DNA of 64,000 nt, taken from the NCBI RefSeq assembly GCF_000215085.1, contig NC_015589.1:1798001-1862000 (forward strand). The letters are read 5' to 3'. This DNA is from Desulforamulus ruminis DSM 2154 (GTDB lineage: Bacteria; Bacillota; Desulfotomaculia; Desulfotomaculales; Desulfotomaculaceae). The position numbers and the translations under genes are program-made. Every line of letters starts with the position of its first letter. Within the stretch, counting starts at the first letter, position 1. Of the stretch, positions 27,557 through 36,534 are shown piece by piece. The notes under the pieces were generated by a model. That model did not search any database and was not told the origin of the DNA. It saw only the letters and a program-made list of their open reading frames with translations.

Positions 27557-28408
27557 GTGGATATTCAAATTCAATGGTTTCCCGGGCATATGGCCAAAGC
27601 CAGACGACAGGTGCAGGAGGCCTTAAAACTGGTGGATGTGGCTGTAGAACTGCTGGACGCCCGGATACCCCTTAGCAGCGAGAATCCCATGATCGGTCAG
27701 ATCCTGGGGAATAAACCCCGCGTCATCATATTAAATAAAAGCGACCTGGCGGATCCGGGTCTGACCAAAGCCTGGCAGAAGAAGCTGGAACGGGATCAGG
27801 TAAAAGTGATTGCTGTGGATACCTTGAAGGGAGAAGGACTTAAAGAAGTGCCCAAGGCTGCCAATCTGCTGGTAGCCGAGCAGATGGCCAAATTAGCTGC
27901 CAAAGGCCGCCGTGCCCGGGCTGCCCGCTGTATGGTGCTGGGCATTCCCAATGTGGGCAAGTCTTCCTTTATTAACCGTCTGGTGGGCCGCAGGGCAACC
28001 AAGACCGGAGACCTGCCGGGAGTGACCAAGGGACAGCAGTGGATTCGCCTGGAAGGATCACTGGAACTGCTGGATACCCCGGGGATTTTATGGCCTAAAT
28101 TTGAAGACCCGCAGGTGGGCTTTAAATTAGCGGTAACCGGAGCGGTTAAGGAACAGGTTTTTGATGTTTATGAAGTAGCCTTAAAATTACTGCAGTGGCT
28201 GGTGGAAACCAACCCTGAAAAAATTAAGGAAAGATATAGACTGACGGACCTCAATCCCGATAGGGTAGGCCTGCTTTCGGACATCGGCGCCCGCAGAGGG
28301 ATGCTGGTTTCCGGTGGAGCGGTGGATGAATTAAAAGCAGCCCATTTAATTCTTAAAGAATTTCGGGAGGGTACACTGGGCCGGTACACCCTGGACTTAC
28401 CCCGATGA
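27557..28408 (+). CDS. rbgA: Ribosome biogenesis GTPase RbgA/YlqF
   Basis: A 283-residue circularly permuted GTPase for late 50S assembly. The motif order is DARIPLSSENP, NKSDLAD (G4), then GIPNVGKSSFINRL (G1) and DTPGILWPKF (G3). The N-terminus QIQWFPGHMAKARR is diagnostic. GTG 27557 follows GGAGGGACC; the open frame reaching 27485 adds an atypical extension and has no SD. Confidence 0.93.
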   Translation: MDIQIQWFPGHMAKARRQVQEALKLVDVAVELLDARIPLSSENPMIGQILGNKPRVIILNKSDLADPGLTKAWQKKLERDQVKVIAVDTLKGEGLKEVPKAANLLVAEQMAKLAAKGRRARAARCMVLGIPNVGKSSFINRLVGRRATKTGDLPGVTKGQQWIRLEGSLELLDTPGILWPKFEDPQVGFKLAVTGAVKEQVFDVYEVALKLLQWLVETNPEKIKERYRLTDLNPDRVGLLSDIGARRGMLVSGGAVDELKAAHLILKEFREGTLGRYTLDLPR

Positions 28409-28459
28409 GAGTTTAAATTAAACCTTCATTCTACATTGTTCTATATTTATAGAAGGATT

Positions 28460-28505
28460 TTTCTCCCCTGGAATTGAATTGTTTCCAGGGGAGTATTTTT
28501 TTGCA
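28460..28505 (+). terminator. Terminator after rbgA
   Basis: CTCCCCTGGAA-ttgaattg-TTTCCAGGGGAG is followed by TATTTTTTT. Confidence 0.9.
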
Positions 28506-28531
28506 AAAAAGTTTAAAGAGGTTGGTGTCCG

Positions 28532-29179
28532 GTGGTTTCTTTGGAGTATGAACAAAAGTTGTGGGCACAGGGTAGTCAATGGATTGCCTTTTGTGATGAA
28601 GTTGGCAGGGGACCGCTTTTGGGAAGTGTGGTTGCCGCGGCAGTGATTTTGCCTGTGGATTTATTCATCGAAGGGGTGGATGATTCAAAAAAACTAACTC
28701 CCAACAAAAGAGAAGCATTGCAGCAAAGCATTCGGGAACAGTGTGTTGCCTTGGGCATTGGTGAAGTGGACAACCGGCAGATTGATCAGATCAATATACG
28801 CCAGGCCAGCCGGCTGGCCATGAAAAAGGCGGTTTTAAACTTACAAAACAAGGACGGTCAACCGGTTAAACCGGATTATTTATTAATTGACGCGGAGACC
28901 ATTGATCTGGAAATTCCCCAACAGGCAATTATTCACGGGGATGCCCTTTGTCACGGCATTGCGGCAGCTTCCATTGTGGCCAAGGTATTCAGAGACAACC
29001 TCTGCCTGGAATGGGATCAGCAATACCCCCACTATGGTATTGCCAGCCACAAGGGATATAGCACCCGGGCTCATATGGAGGCCTTGGTAAAACTAGGGCC
29101 AACGCCCTTGCACCGGAGCAGCTTTATCCGCAAGATACTGGCCAGGGCCAAGGAACAGCAACAAATTTTTTTTAAGTAA
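28532..29179 (+). CDS. rnhB: Ribonuclease HII
   Basis: A 215-residue nuclease removing ribonucleotides from DNA. FCDEVGRGPLLGSVVAAAVI holds the first catalytic Asp and Glu (DEVGRG in place of the commoner DEAGRG). DDSKKL, LLIDAE, GDALCHGIAAASIVAKVFRD and HKGYSTRAH follow. GTG 28532 has GAGGT 8 bases upstream. Confidence 0.94.
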   Translation: MVSLEYEQKLWAQGSQWIAFCDEVGRGPLLGSVVAAAVILPVDLFIEGVDDSKKLTPNKREALQQSIREQCVALGIGEVDNRQIDQINIRQASRLAMKKAVLNLQNKDGQPVKPDYLLIDAETIDLEIPQQAIIHGDALCHGIAAASIVAKVFRDNLCLEWDQQYPHYGIASHKGYSTRAHMEALVKLGPTPLHRSSFIRKILARAKEQQQIFFK

Positions 29180-29187
29180 AGGTTTTG

Positions 29188-29218
29188 CCAAGACCGGATT
29201 GCCACCGGTCTTTTTTTG
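29188..29218 (+). terminator. Terminator after rnhB
   Basis: AGACCGG-attgcca-CCGGTCT is followed by seven T. Confidence 0.9.
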
Positions 29219-29259
29219 TTGCATGAGTGCCGCAATGTTAATGGAAGAATGGAAATGGA

Positions 29260-29304
29260 TGTGATTAAAGTCACAGCGTCAATGTGAGGAAAACGACTTA
29301 CAAT
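29260..29304 (+). promoter_or_regulatory. Crp/Fnr-type site and -10 box upstream of nuoA
   Basis: TGTGATTAAAGTCACA (29260-29275) is a perfect TGTGA-N6-TCACA palindrome, the consensus recognised by Crp and by Bacillus-type Fnr. TACAAT (29299-29304) is a likely -10; a start near 29311 would place the site at about -43, close to a class II activator position. The leader to nuoA would then be about 385 bases. Confidence 0.6.
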
Positions 29305-29694
29305 CGGCGGCTAAGTTGCTAAAATGTAAGGTGACAAAATTTATGGCATTTCAGGAAATTATATCTATCCATATAAATTTTGGTTTGCTTATGAAATGTT
29401 TGTTTTTGGAACGGTATCTGTGTTGATTTGGAACATTTCCGGGGCACAATAAAAAAGGACTGTTTTTTAAAAGAAAGGATCCGGCCCTAATATTCCAACA
29501 TTCTTAATTAAAACAGAGTTTTTTAAAAAACTGGCAAATTAATTGCATCTTAAGTTCCAAGTCATACTTTTGTAATACTCAAGAGATATAATTTCGGCAG
29601 TGAATTTGTTTGTAAATCGGTCCTCCGGGACCATGGGCAATAGATATTAAAGGGGTTTATGGTTTTAACGAAGGATTAGAAAGGAGATGCCGGC
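29305..29694 (+). other. Long AT-rich leader before nuoA
   Basis: No gene was found. A second possible -10 (TATAAT, 29587-29592) lacks a good -35. No known riboswitch was recognised. The length suggests post-transcriptional control or several promoters. Confidence 0.4.
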
Positions 29695-30048
29695 ATGTCA
29701 GATTGGGTAGGAGTTGCTTTATTCATTGTGGTGGGAATTGTTTTTGGTGCCGGGGGGCTAATCACCAGTTTTTTGATTCACCCCAGAAGCAAGAATAATT
29801 TCAAGCAGGAAACCTATGAATGCGGATTGCCTACCGAAGGACCCACCTGGGTTCGCTTTAAAACGCAATATTTTACTTATGCCTTGTTATTTGTCATTTT
29901 TGATGTGGAAGTGATTTACCTTTATCCCTGGGCGGTAAGCTTTGAACATTTAGGACTGGCGGGCCTGATTAAAATGTTCCTGTTTATTTTCATTTTAATC
30001 CTGGGGCTATGGTATGCCTGGAAGGAAGGTGCACTGGAATGGAGATAA
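29695..30048 (+). CDS. nuoA: Complex I subunit NuoA
   Basis: A 117-residue three-helix membrane subunit. The conserved loop [20 protein letters not shown] and [12 protein letters not shown] are characteristic. It is the first gene of the operon; ATG 29695 follows AAAGGAGATGCCGGC. It overlaps nuoB by 10 bases. Confidence 0.95.
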   Translation: MSDWVGVALFIVVGIVFGAGGLITSFLIHPRSKNNFKQETYECGLPTEGPTWVRFKTQYFTYALLFVIFDVEVIYLYPWAVSFEHLGLAGLIKMFLFIFILILGLWYAWKEGALEWR

Positions 30049-30617
30049 AAGGCATTGAGAACGGGCAGGACGCTCCGGTCAAGGATGAGATGCTGGAGGA
30101 AACCGCCCGTCGTTTAAGAAGACTGGGCGCTGAACCCGCCGTGATCGGCGAGGTGACCCGAATGGTTTCCGTAGGTCCCCTGGAAAAGCTGCTTAACCTG
30201 GCCCGGGCCAACTCCCTATGGCCCATGGGCTTTGGTTTGGCTTGCTGTGCCATTGAAGGGTTAATGGCGGCGAACATGGCCCGGTTTGACCTATCCCGGT
30301 TTGGCTATGAGGTGATGCGGGCCTCCCCGCGGCAGGCGGACGTCATGCTGGTCTGCGGAACGGTAACTAAGAAGGCGGCCCCCTTTGTGGTGCGGTTATA
30401 TGAACAAATGGCGGAACCAAAGTATGTCATTGCCATGGGCAGTTGCGCCATCTCCGGAGGTCCCTTTGTGGATTCCTACAGCGTGGTTCCGGGGGTGGAT
30501 CAGTTGATTCCGGTGGATGTTTACCTGCCCGGCTGCCCGCCGCGTCCGGATGCGGTGATTCATGCCTTCATGAAACTGAAAGAAAAGATTATCAATGGCG
30601 GGGTGGTGAAGGGGTAA
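30039..30617 (+). CDS. nuoB: Complex I subunit NuoB
   Basis: A 192-residue subunit carrying the terminal 4Fe-4S cluster N2, which reduces quinone. Ligands lie in [10 protein letters not shown] (Cys pair), MGSCAISGG and [10 protein letters not shown]. The N-terminal about 40 residues before SLWPMGFG are Glu/Arg-rich. ATG 30039 is favoured over upstream in-frame starts inside nuoA. Confidence 0.94.
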   Translation: MEIKGIENGQDAPVKDEMLEETARRLRRLGAEPAVIGEVTRMVSVGPLEKLLNLARANSLWPMGFGLACCAIEGLMAANMARFDLSRFGYEVMRASPRQADVMLVCGTVTKKAAPFVVRLYEQMAEPKYVIAMGSCAISGGPFVDSYSVVPGVDQLIPVDVYLPGCPPRPDAVIHAFMKLKEKIINGGVVKG

Positions 30618-31042
30618 TGGCGGTTGTTCCGGAGGAATTAAAAGCTAGGTTTCCGGAAGTGGAAACCACCGATGATGGGGTTATTCTCATTCCTGTTCAG
30701 CAATTGCCGGACTTAATGAAAAGCTTGCGGGAATCGGGGTATAACTTTTTAACCAATTTAACGGCAGTGGATTATCCGGACTATTTTGAAGTGATTTATC
30801 ATTTAAGTGTGGCCGGTTCCCCGGAGATGATTCAAGTAAAAACCAAGGTTGAGCGAAATCAGCCTTCGGTTCCCTCCACGGTGCCTCTTTGGGGTGGCGC
30901 CGCCTGGCAGGAAAGGGAAGTGTACGACCTGTTGGGCGTTACTTTTACCGGGCACCCGGACCTGCGCAGGATTCTCCTGCCGGATGACTGGGAAGGACAC
31001 CCCCTGCGCAAGGACTACCAGTGGGAGGGTGGCAGGGATTAA
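30617..31042 (+). CDS. nuoC: Complex I subunit NuoC
   Basis: A 141-residue peripheral subunit. FLTNLTAVDYPDYFEVIYHL, PLWGGAAWQEREVYDLLGV and HPDLRRILLPDDWEGHPLRKDY are diagnostic. ATG 30617 overlaps the nuoB stop by one base (TAATG). It is a separate protein, not a NuoCD fusion. Confidence 0.93.
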   Translation: MAVVPEELKARFPEVETTDDGVILIPVQQLPDLMKSLRESGYNFLTNLTAVDYPDYFEVIYHLSVAGSPEMIQVKTKVERNQPSVPSTVPLWGGAAWQEREVYDLLGVTFTGHPDLRRILLPDDWEGHPLRKDYQWEGGRD

Positions 31043-31071
31043 ACTCCGGCTGAGATGAGAGGTGATAAAAC

Positions 31072-32172
31072 ATGTCCATTAAAACCGAAGAATTTTTACT
31101 AAATCTGGGACCTCAGCATCCCAGCACCCATGGGGTTTTTCGCATTGTTTTATCTTTGGACGGCGAAACCGTGGTCAAAGCCGTGCCGGTGCCCGGCTAT
31201 CTGCACCGGGGTATTGAAAAGCTGGCTGAGGCCCGGACCTATACTCAGGTAATTCCTTACACCGATCGTCTGGATTATCTGGCCAGCATGCTGATGAACT
31301 GGGGTTATGTGCACGCCGTAGAAAAACGGATGAATCTTGAAGTACCGGAACGGGCGGAATATATCCGGGTGATTGTGGGTGAACTGTCCCGTATCGCCAG
31401 CCACATGGTTGCCACCGGCGCCTATGCGGCGGATATTGGAGGTTTGACCGGTTTTATTTATACCTTCCGGGACCGGGAAGAAATCATGGATTTATTTGAA
31501 ATGATCTGCGGAGCCCGCCTGACCGTGAGTTATTTCCGCATTGGCGGTGTGGCGGCGGACCTGCCGGACGGGTTTGTGGAAAGATGCCGCAAGTTTATTG
31601 ATTACCTGCCCAAAGCCATTCATGAATACAATGGTTTGATTACCGGCAACGAAATCTTTCAGGCCAGAACCAAAAATGTGGCCATCCTGCCCCCGGAAAA
31701 AGCGCTGCAGATGAGTTTGTCCGGTCCTTTGCTGCGGGCCTCCGGGGTCAATTACGACCTGCGCAAGGCAAGGCCTTACAGTGTTTACGACCGGTTTGAT
31801 TTTGAGGTTCCCCTGGGCACGGTGGGGGATTGTTTTGACCGCTACTATGTGCGGATTCTGGAAATGCAGCAGTCGGCAAACATCATTCGCCAGGCCTTGG
31901 ATAACCTGCCTGAAGGACCGGTGATGGCCAAGGTTTCCAAACTGATTAAACCCCCGGCGGGGGAGACCTACGCAGAAATTGAGAGTTCTAAAGGCATTTT
32001 TGGGACCTATATCGTGAGCGACGGCAGCAACAAACCCTACCGGGTTCATTTCCGGCGTCCTTCTTTTATTAACCTGGGTTATCTGGATGAAATGCTGCGG
32101 GGTTGGAAAATCGCCGATGTCATTGCCATCCTGGGCAGCATCGACATTGTGTTGGGGGAAGTGGACTGTTAA
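31072..32172 (+). CDS. nuoD: Complex I subunit NuoD
   Basis: A 366-residue 49-kDa subunit homologue forming the quinone pocket with Nuo[16 protein letters not shown] contains the quinone-site histidine; [22 protein letters not shown] and the C-terminal DIVLGEVDC follow the family pattern. ATG 31072 follows GAGAGGTG. Confidence 0.95.
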   Translation: MSIKTEEFLLNLGPQHPSTHGVFRIVLSLDGETVVKAVPVPGYLHRGIEKLAEARTYTQVIPYTDRLDYLASMLMNWGYVHAVEKRMNLEVPERAEYIRVIVGELSRIASHMVATGAYAADIGGLTGFIYTFRDREEIMDLFEMICGARLTVSYFRIGGVAADLPDGFVERCRKFIDYLPKAIHEYNGLITGNEIFQARTKNVAILPPEKALQMSLSGPLLRASGVNYDLRKARPYSVYDRFDFEVPLGTVGDCFDRYYVRILEMQQSANIIRQALDNLPEGPVMAKVSKLIKPPAGETYAEIESSKGIFGTYIVSDGSNKPYRVHFRRPSFINLGYLDEMLRGWKIADVIAILGSIDIVLGEVDC

Positions 32173-32193
32173 CATAGTTGGGAGTGAGGCAAG

Positions 32194-33243
32194 GTGGAAA
32201 ATCTTTTCATTCATACCGCCGGCGGAATCAGATCCCTGCTGGAGTCCGCTGGCCTATCGGTTGCAGCAGCCGATTTTGTTTTATTGTTCTTGAAATTGGG
32301 CGCCATTTTGGTGTACATCTTAATCAGCGCGCTGTGGCTGGTCTATATGGAGCGGAAGGTCAGCGCCTATATGCAGTGCCGCATCGGTCCGAACCGGGTC
32401 GGCCCCATGGGGCTGCTGCAGACCACGGCGGATATCGGTAAGCTGATTAGTAAAGAATTTATTATTCCCAAAGATGCGGATAAGAAATTATTCCTTTTGG
32501 GACCGATCTTAATTTTTATGCCTCCTTTGGCAGTGTTTGCGGTGGCGCCCTTTGGAGAGGGCATGGTGGCCCTGGATTTAAACATTGGCGTTTATTATTT
32601 TCTGGCCATGGCCTCCTTATCCACCGTCATCATCTGGATGTCCGGCTGGGCTTCCAATAACAAGTACTCCCTGATCGGGGGCATGCGGGTGGTGGCTCAG
32701 ATGGTCAGCTACGAGATGCCTCTGATTCTTTCCATCCTAGGGGTAATTATTCTTACCGGCACCCTGAACATGAGCGGAATTATCCGGGCCCAGGAACATG
32801 TCTGGTTTATTTTTCTGCAGCCCCTGGCCTTTATTATTTACCTCATTGCCGCAGTGGCAGAGACCAACCGGACCCCCTTTGACCTGGTGGAAGGGGAGTC
32901 GGAAATTATCAGCGGCCCCTTCACGGAATACAGCGGCATGGGTTTCGCCATGTTTTTCCTGGCCGAATACGCCAATGTGGTGCTGGTGTCGGTGATGGCC
33001 GTCACCCTGTTCCTGGGCGGCTGGCACGCGCCCTTCGGACTGACGGTGATCCCCAGTTGGATCTGGTTCTTGGTTAAAGTCTATTTTATGATCTTTTTAT
33101 TAATGTGGTTCCGCTGGACTTATCCCCGGATCCGGGTGGATCAACTGATGGAATTTGGCTGGAAGGTGCTGGTGCCCTTGTCCTTGGCCAATATCTTCTT
33201 AACCGGCATCGGAAAATATTTCTACGATATGATGGGGTGGTGA
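32194..33243 (+). CDS. nuoH: Complex I subunit NuoH
   Basis: A 349-residue membrane subunit with about eight helices linking the Q-site to the antiporter arm. VYMERKVSAYMQCRIGPNRVGP, AETNRTPFDLVEGESEIISG and FTEYSGMGFAMFFLAEY are the conserved charged loops. GTG 32194 follows GGGAGTGAGGCAAG. Confidence 0.94.
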   Translation: MENLFIHTAGGIRSLLESAGLSVAAADFVLLFLKLGAILVYILISALWLVYMERKVSAYMQCRIGPNRVGPMGLLQTTADIGKLISKEFIIPKDADKKLFLLGPILIFMPPLAVFAVAPFGEGMVALDLNIGVYYFLAMASLSTVIIWMSGWASNNKYSLIGGMRVVAQMVSYEMPLILSILGVIILTGTLNMSGIIRAQEHVWFIFLQPLAFIIYLIAAVAETNRTPFDLVEGESEIISGPFTEYSGMGFAMFFLAEYANVVLVSVMAVTLFLGGWHAPFGLTVIPSWIWFLVKVYFMIFLLMWFRWTYPRIRVDQLMEFGWKVLVPLSLANIFLTGIGKYFYDMMGW

Positions 33244-33249
33244 TGCAAG

Positions 33250-33765
33250 ATGTTTGGTCAGGGTCTGCTCAAAGGTTTGCGAATTACCCTGGGCTGGTTT
33301 TTTAAACCCAAAGTGACGGTACAATATCCCGAGCAAAGATGCCCCATTCCGGATCGTTTTATCGGGAGGCCGGAGTTTGATTACGACAAATGCATTGCCT
33401 GCAACCAGTGCGTAAACGCCTGCCCCAATAAAGTGATATCCCTGGAAACCGTAACGGTGGAAAAGAAAAAAGTAGTGAAAGAATATAACTTTGATCAGCA
33501 ATACTGCCTGTTCTGCGGGTTGTGTGAGGAAACCTGCCCTAAGGATGCCATTAAATTTACCAAAGACTTTGAATTAACCCAATACAACCGGGATGATATT
33601 CATATCAAGTTTGTAAAACCGGAACAGGTGGAGAAAAAGATCCTGGAAGTGCAGCAGGCAGCGGCAGACAAAGCGGAGGCCGAGGCCCGGGCGAAGGAAG
33701 AAAAGGCGGCAGAGGCAGCCAAAGCCGGTGGGGAGGAGGAACGGGAAGATGGAAAACCTGTATAG
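33250..33765 (+). CDS. nuoI: Complex I subunit NuoI, with charged C-terminal tail
   Basis: A 171-residue ferredoxin-like subunit with two 4Fe-4S clusters: CIACNQCVNACP (about 52-63) and CLFCGLCEETCP (about 88-99). These relay electrons to NuoB. The last about 45 residues are an Ala/Glu/Lys-rich helical tail not needed for the family fold. In an enzyme without NuoEFG this subunit is the probable docking point for a ferredoxin-type donor, with the tail a candidate contact (inference). Confidence 0.93.
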   Translation: MFGQGLLKGLRITLGWFFKPKVTVQYPEQRCPIPDRFIGRPEFDYDKCIACNQCVNACPNKVISLETVTVEKKKVVKEYNFDQQYCLFCGLCEETCPKDAIKFTKDFELTQYNRDDIHIKFVKPEQVEKKILEVQQAAADKAEAEARAKEEKAAEAAKAGGEEEREDGKPV

Positions 33766-34267
33766 TCAAATTGCCTTTGTCCTGTTGGGCGGTTTGATTT
33801 TAGGATCCGCCCTGCTGGTGGTCACTTTAAAAAATCTGGTGCACAGTGTCCTTTGGCTCATTGTTACCTTTATTGGCGTTGCCGGGATCTTTTTAATGCT
33901 GAACGCGGACTTTGTGGCGGCGGTGCAGGTGCTGGTGTATGCCGGAGCGGTCTGCATTATGCTGGTCTTTGGCGTGATGCTGGTGCAAAGGCCGGATATG
34001 AAAAACTCCAACCCGGTGAATTACCGGTTTAAATTAGCGGCGCCCGTGGTGGGGGGATTGTTTATCCTCATCGGCCTGTTCGCCGCCAAGGCCCAGTGGG
34101 TATACAGCGGGAAGGAAGTTCCCCAGAACACCGTGCAGGCTCTGGCGCCCATCCTGCTGGCGGATTTTGTAATACCCTTTGAAGTGGCGGCAATTCTACT
34201 GACCGTGGCCCTGACCGGGGCGCTGGTGTTGGTGAAGGGGGTAAAGGTGAATGGGAACAGGTCTTAA
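33749..34267 (+). CDS. nuoJ: Complex I subunit NuoJ
   Basis: A 172-residue membrane subunit with five helices. FVLLGGLILGSALLVVTLKN and FVAAVQVLVYAGAVCIMLVF are the conserved helices 1 and 3. ATG 33749 overlaps the end of nuoI by 17 bases. Confidence 0.92.
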   Translation: MENLYSQIAFVLLGGLILGSALLVVTLKNLVHSVLWLIVTFIGVAGIFLMLNADFVAAVQVLVYAGAVCIMLVFGVMLVQRPDMKNSNPVNYRFKLAAPVVGGLFILIGLFAAKAQWVYSGKEVPQNTVQALAPILLADFVIPFEVAAILLTVALTGALVLVKGVKVNGNRS

Positions 34268-34568
34268 TCCGGCTCATTTTATTGTTCTCAGCGGGGCACT
34301 TTTCGCCATTGGTTTGTACGGCGCCCTGTCCAGGAAGAATGCCATCGGGGTGCTGGTGTCCCTTGAGTTGATGCTGAGTGCGGTCAACATCAATCTGGTG
34401 GCGTTTAACAAGTTTTTAACCCCGGATGCTTTTATCGGACAGATTTTTGCTATCTTTGTGATTACCGTTGCCGCTGCGGAAGTGGGCTTAGCCCTGGCCA
34501 TTGTCATCGCCATTCACCGCTGCCGGGGCTCGGTGGATCTGGACGATTTTGACTGGTTGAAATGGTAG
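34251..34568 (+). CDS. nuoK: Complex I subunit NuoK
   Basis: A 105-residue three-helix subunit. LFAIGLYGALSRKNAIGVL and SLELMLSAVNINLVAF contain the conserved membrane Glu residues of the proton path. It overlaps nuoJ by 17 bases. Confidence 0.93.
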   Translation: MGTGLNPAHFIVLSGALFAIGLYGALSRKNAIGVLVSLELMLSAVNINLVAFNKFLTPDAFIGQIFAIFVITVAAAEVGLALAIVIAIHRCRGSVDLDDFDWLKW

Positions 34569-34587
34569 GACAACGGTTGGAAGGTAG

Positions 34588-36534
34588 GTGATAGAAGTGG
34601 TTGATTTTGCATTGCGTCACGCCTGGTTAGTGCCCCTGCTGCCGGCCCTGGCTTTTGTCTGCATTGTTTTCCTGACAAGGCCCTGGCCCAAACTCAGCTC
34701 TCTTATTTCCATTGCCGCCATGTTGTCATCCTTTGTTTTGGCAGCATCCATTGCCCTGGGAGTCTACACCAACCCGGATTTTATTGAAAAACCCCTGGTT
34801 TATTCCCTGCGCTGGTTCGGCATGGAAGGATTCTCCGTGAACGTGGGCGTGATGATTGATCCCACATCGGCCATGATGCTGTTTATGGTAACCCTGGTGG
34901 CGTCCTTGATTCAAATTTATTCCACCGGCTATATGGAGGGGGACCCGCAATATTCGGTGTTCTTTTCCTATCTGTCCCTCTTTGCCGCATCCATGCTGGG
35001 ACTGGTGATTTCCAGCAACCTGCTGCAAATGTTTGTTATGTGGGAACTGGTGGGATTGTGCTCCTATTTGTTAATCGGATTTTATACCTTTAAAATATCC
35101 GCCCGGGAGGCAGCCAAAAAGGCTTTTATAACCACCCGCATCGGGGACTTCGGGATGCTGCTGGGCTTGTTGTTCCTGCAAATTAAGTTTGGTACCCTGG
35201 ATCTGGTAACTCTGGCCGAGCGGGTACCCCTGTTTGAACAATTTGGCGTTTCCCTGGGGCTGCTTACGGTAATTGCCATTCTGGTGTTTATCGGACCCAT
35301 CGGCAAGTCCGGCCAGTTTCCTCTGCATGTCTGGCTGCCGGATGCCATGGAAGGTCCCACCCCGGTTTCCGCTTTAATTCATGCGGCCACCATGGTGGTG
35401 GCCGGTGTCTATCTGGTGGGCAGAACCCTCTTTCTCTATATGGAGGTTCCCGGAGCCATGGAAGTGGTGGCCTTCACCGGAGCCTTCACGGCGCTCTTTG
35501 CCGCCACCATTGCCTTAACCCAGCGGGAGATTAAAAGAATCCTGGCCTATTCTACGGTGTCTCAACTGGGCTATATGATGCTGGCCCTGGGGGTCGGCAG
35601 CCTTTCCGCCGGGATGTTTCACCTCTGGACCCACGCCTTCTTCAAAGCCCTGATGTTTTTGGGAGCCGGTTCGGTGCTGCATGCCCTGCACGATAAGGCC
35701 GATGTGTGGAAAATGGGCGGCCTGATCAAAAAAATGCCCATTACCGGCTGGACCTTTGTCATCGGCGGGCTGGCCATTGCCGGTATTCCGCCCTTTGCGG
35801 GATTCTGGTCCAAGGATGAAATATTAACGGTGACCCTGGAATATGCCCGGCATGGCCATGGCTTTGCCTATATCCTGTTTGCCATGGCGGCTTTTACGGC
35901 CTTTTTGACCGCCTTTTATATGTGGCGGATGATCTTCCTGGCCTTTTTTGGCCGGGAAAAGCCCGAGAACCATCCTCACGAATCTCCGGTCAATATGACC
36001 CTGCCCTTGGTTGTGCTGGCAATTCTGGCTGCGGTAGGCGGCTTAATGGGTACGCCCTGGGCCAACTTCTGGAGCAAGTGGATTCACTTTGGACCGGTTC
36101 ACCACGGGGAACCGGCCGTCGGCCTGATGATCCTGTCGGTGGTCCTGGCGCTGCTGGGCATCGGTCTGGCCTACTTCCTCTACTATAAGGATGAAGAAAA
36201 ACGGATGGTCCGGAATCTGTCCGAACGCTACCAAACAGTGTACCAATTACTTTATCACAAATATTACATCGACGAACTTTACCTCTGGATCAATCGTACC
36301 TTTGTGGATGGAAGCGCCAAGCTGCTGTATTACTTTGACATCTATGTGGTGGATGGCCTGGTCAACGGCCTGGCCGGCACCGCCAGGATTTCCGGGAAGG
36401 GCCTGCGCTACCTGCAAACCGGCAGACTGCAGACCTATGCCCTGGTATTCTTCCTGGCCATTCTGGTGATTACGGTGGTGCTGGCCTTTGGCCCGCCGAC
36501 TTCTGCCGGGATTACGGGAGGTGTTAACCGATGA
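34588..36534 (+). CDS. nuoL: Complex I subunit NuoL
   Basis: A 648-residue antiporter-like proton-pumping subunit. It shows MFVMWELVGLCSYLLIGFY, GKSGQFPLHVWLPDAMEGPTP (split: conserved Lys and Pro breaks), HAATMVVAGVYLVGR and WTHAFFKALMFLGAGSVLHA, plus the C-terminal lateral helix region. GTG 34588 opens the frame; GTG 34597 is 5 bases after TAGGTGA and may be the true start. Confidence 0.94.
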   Translation: MIEVVDFALRHAWLVPLLPALAFVCIVFLTRPWPKLSSLISIAAMLSSFVLAASIALGVYTNPDFIEKPLVYSLRWFGMEGFSVNVGVMIDPTSAMMLFMVTLVASLIQIYSTGYMEGDPQYSVFFSYLSLFAASMLGLVISSNLLQMFVMWELVGLCSYLLIGFYTFKISAREAAKKAFITTRIGDFGMLLGLLFLQIKFGTLDLVTLAERVPLFEQFGVSLGLLTVIAILVFIGPIGKSGQFPLHVWLPDAMEGPTPVSALIHAATMVVAGVYLVGRTLFLYMEVPGAMEVVAFTGAFTALFAATIALTQREIKRILAYSTVSQLGYMMLALGVGSLSAGMFHLWTHAFFKALMFLGAGSVLHALHDKADVWKMGGLIKKMPITGWTFVIGGLAIAGIPPFAGFWSKDEILTVTLEYARHGHGFAYILFAMAAFTAFLTAFYMWRMIFLAFFGREKPENHPHESPVNMTLPLVVLAILAAVGGLMGTPWANFWSKWIHFGPVHHGEPAVGLMILSVVLALLGIGLAYFLYYKDEEKRMVRNLSERYQTVYQLLYHKYYIDELYLWINRTFVDGSAKLLYYFDIYVVDGLVNGLAGTARISGKGLRYLQTGRLQTYALVFFLAILVITVVLAFGPPTSAGITGGVNR

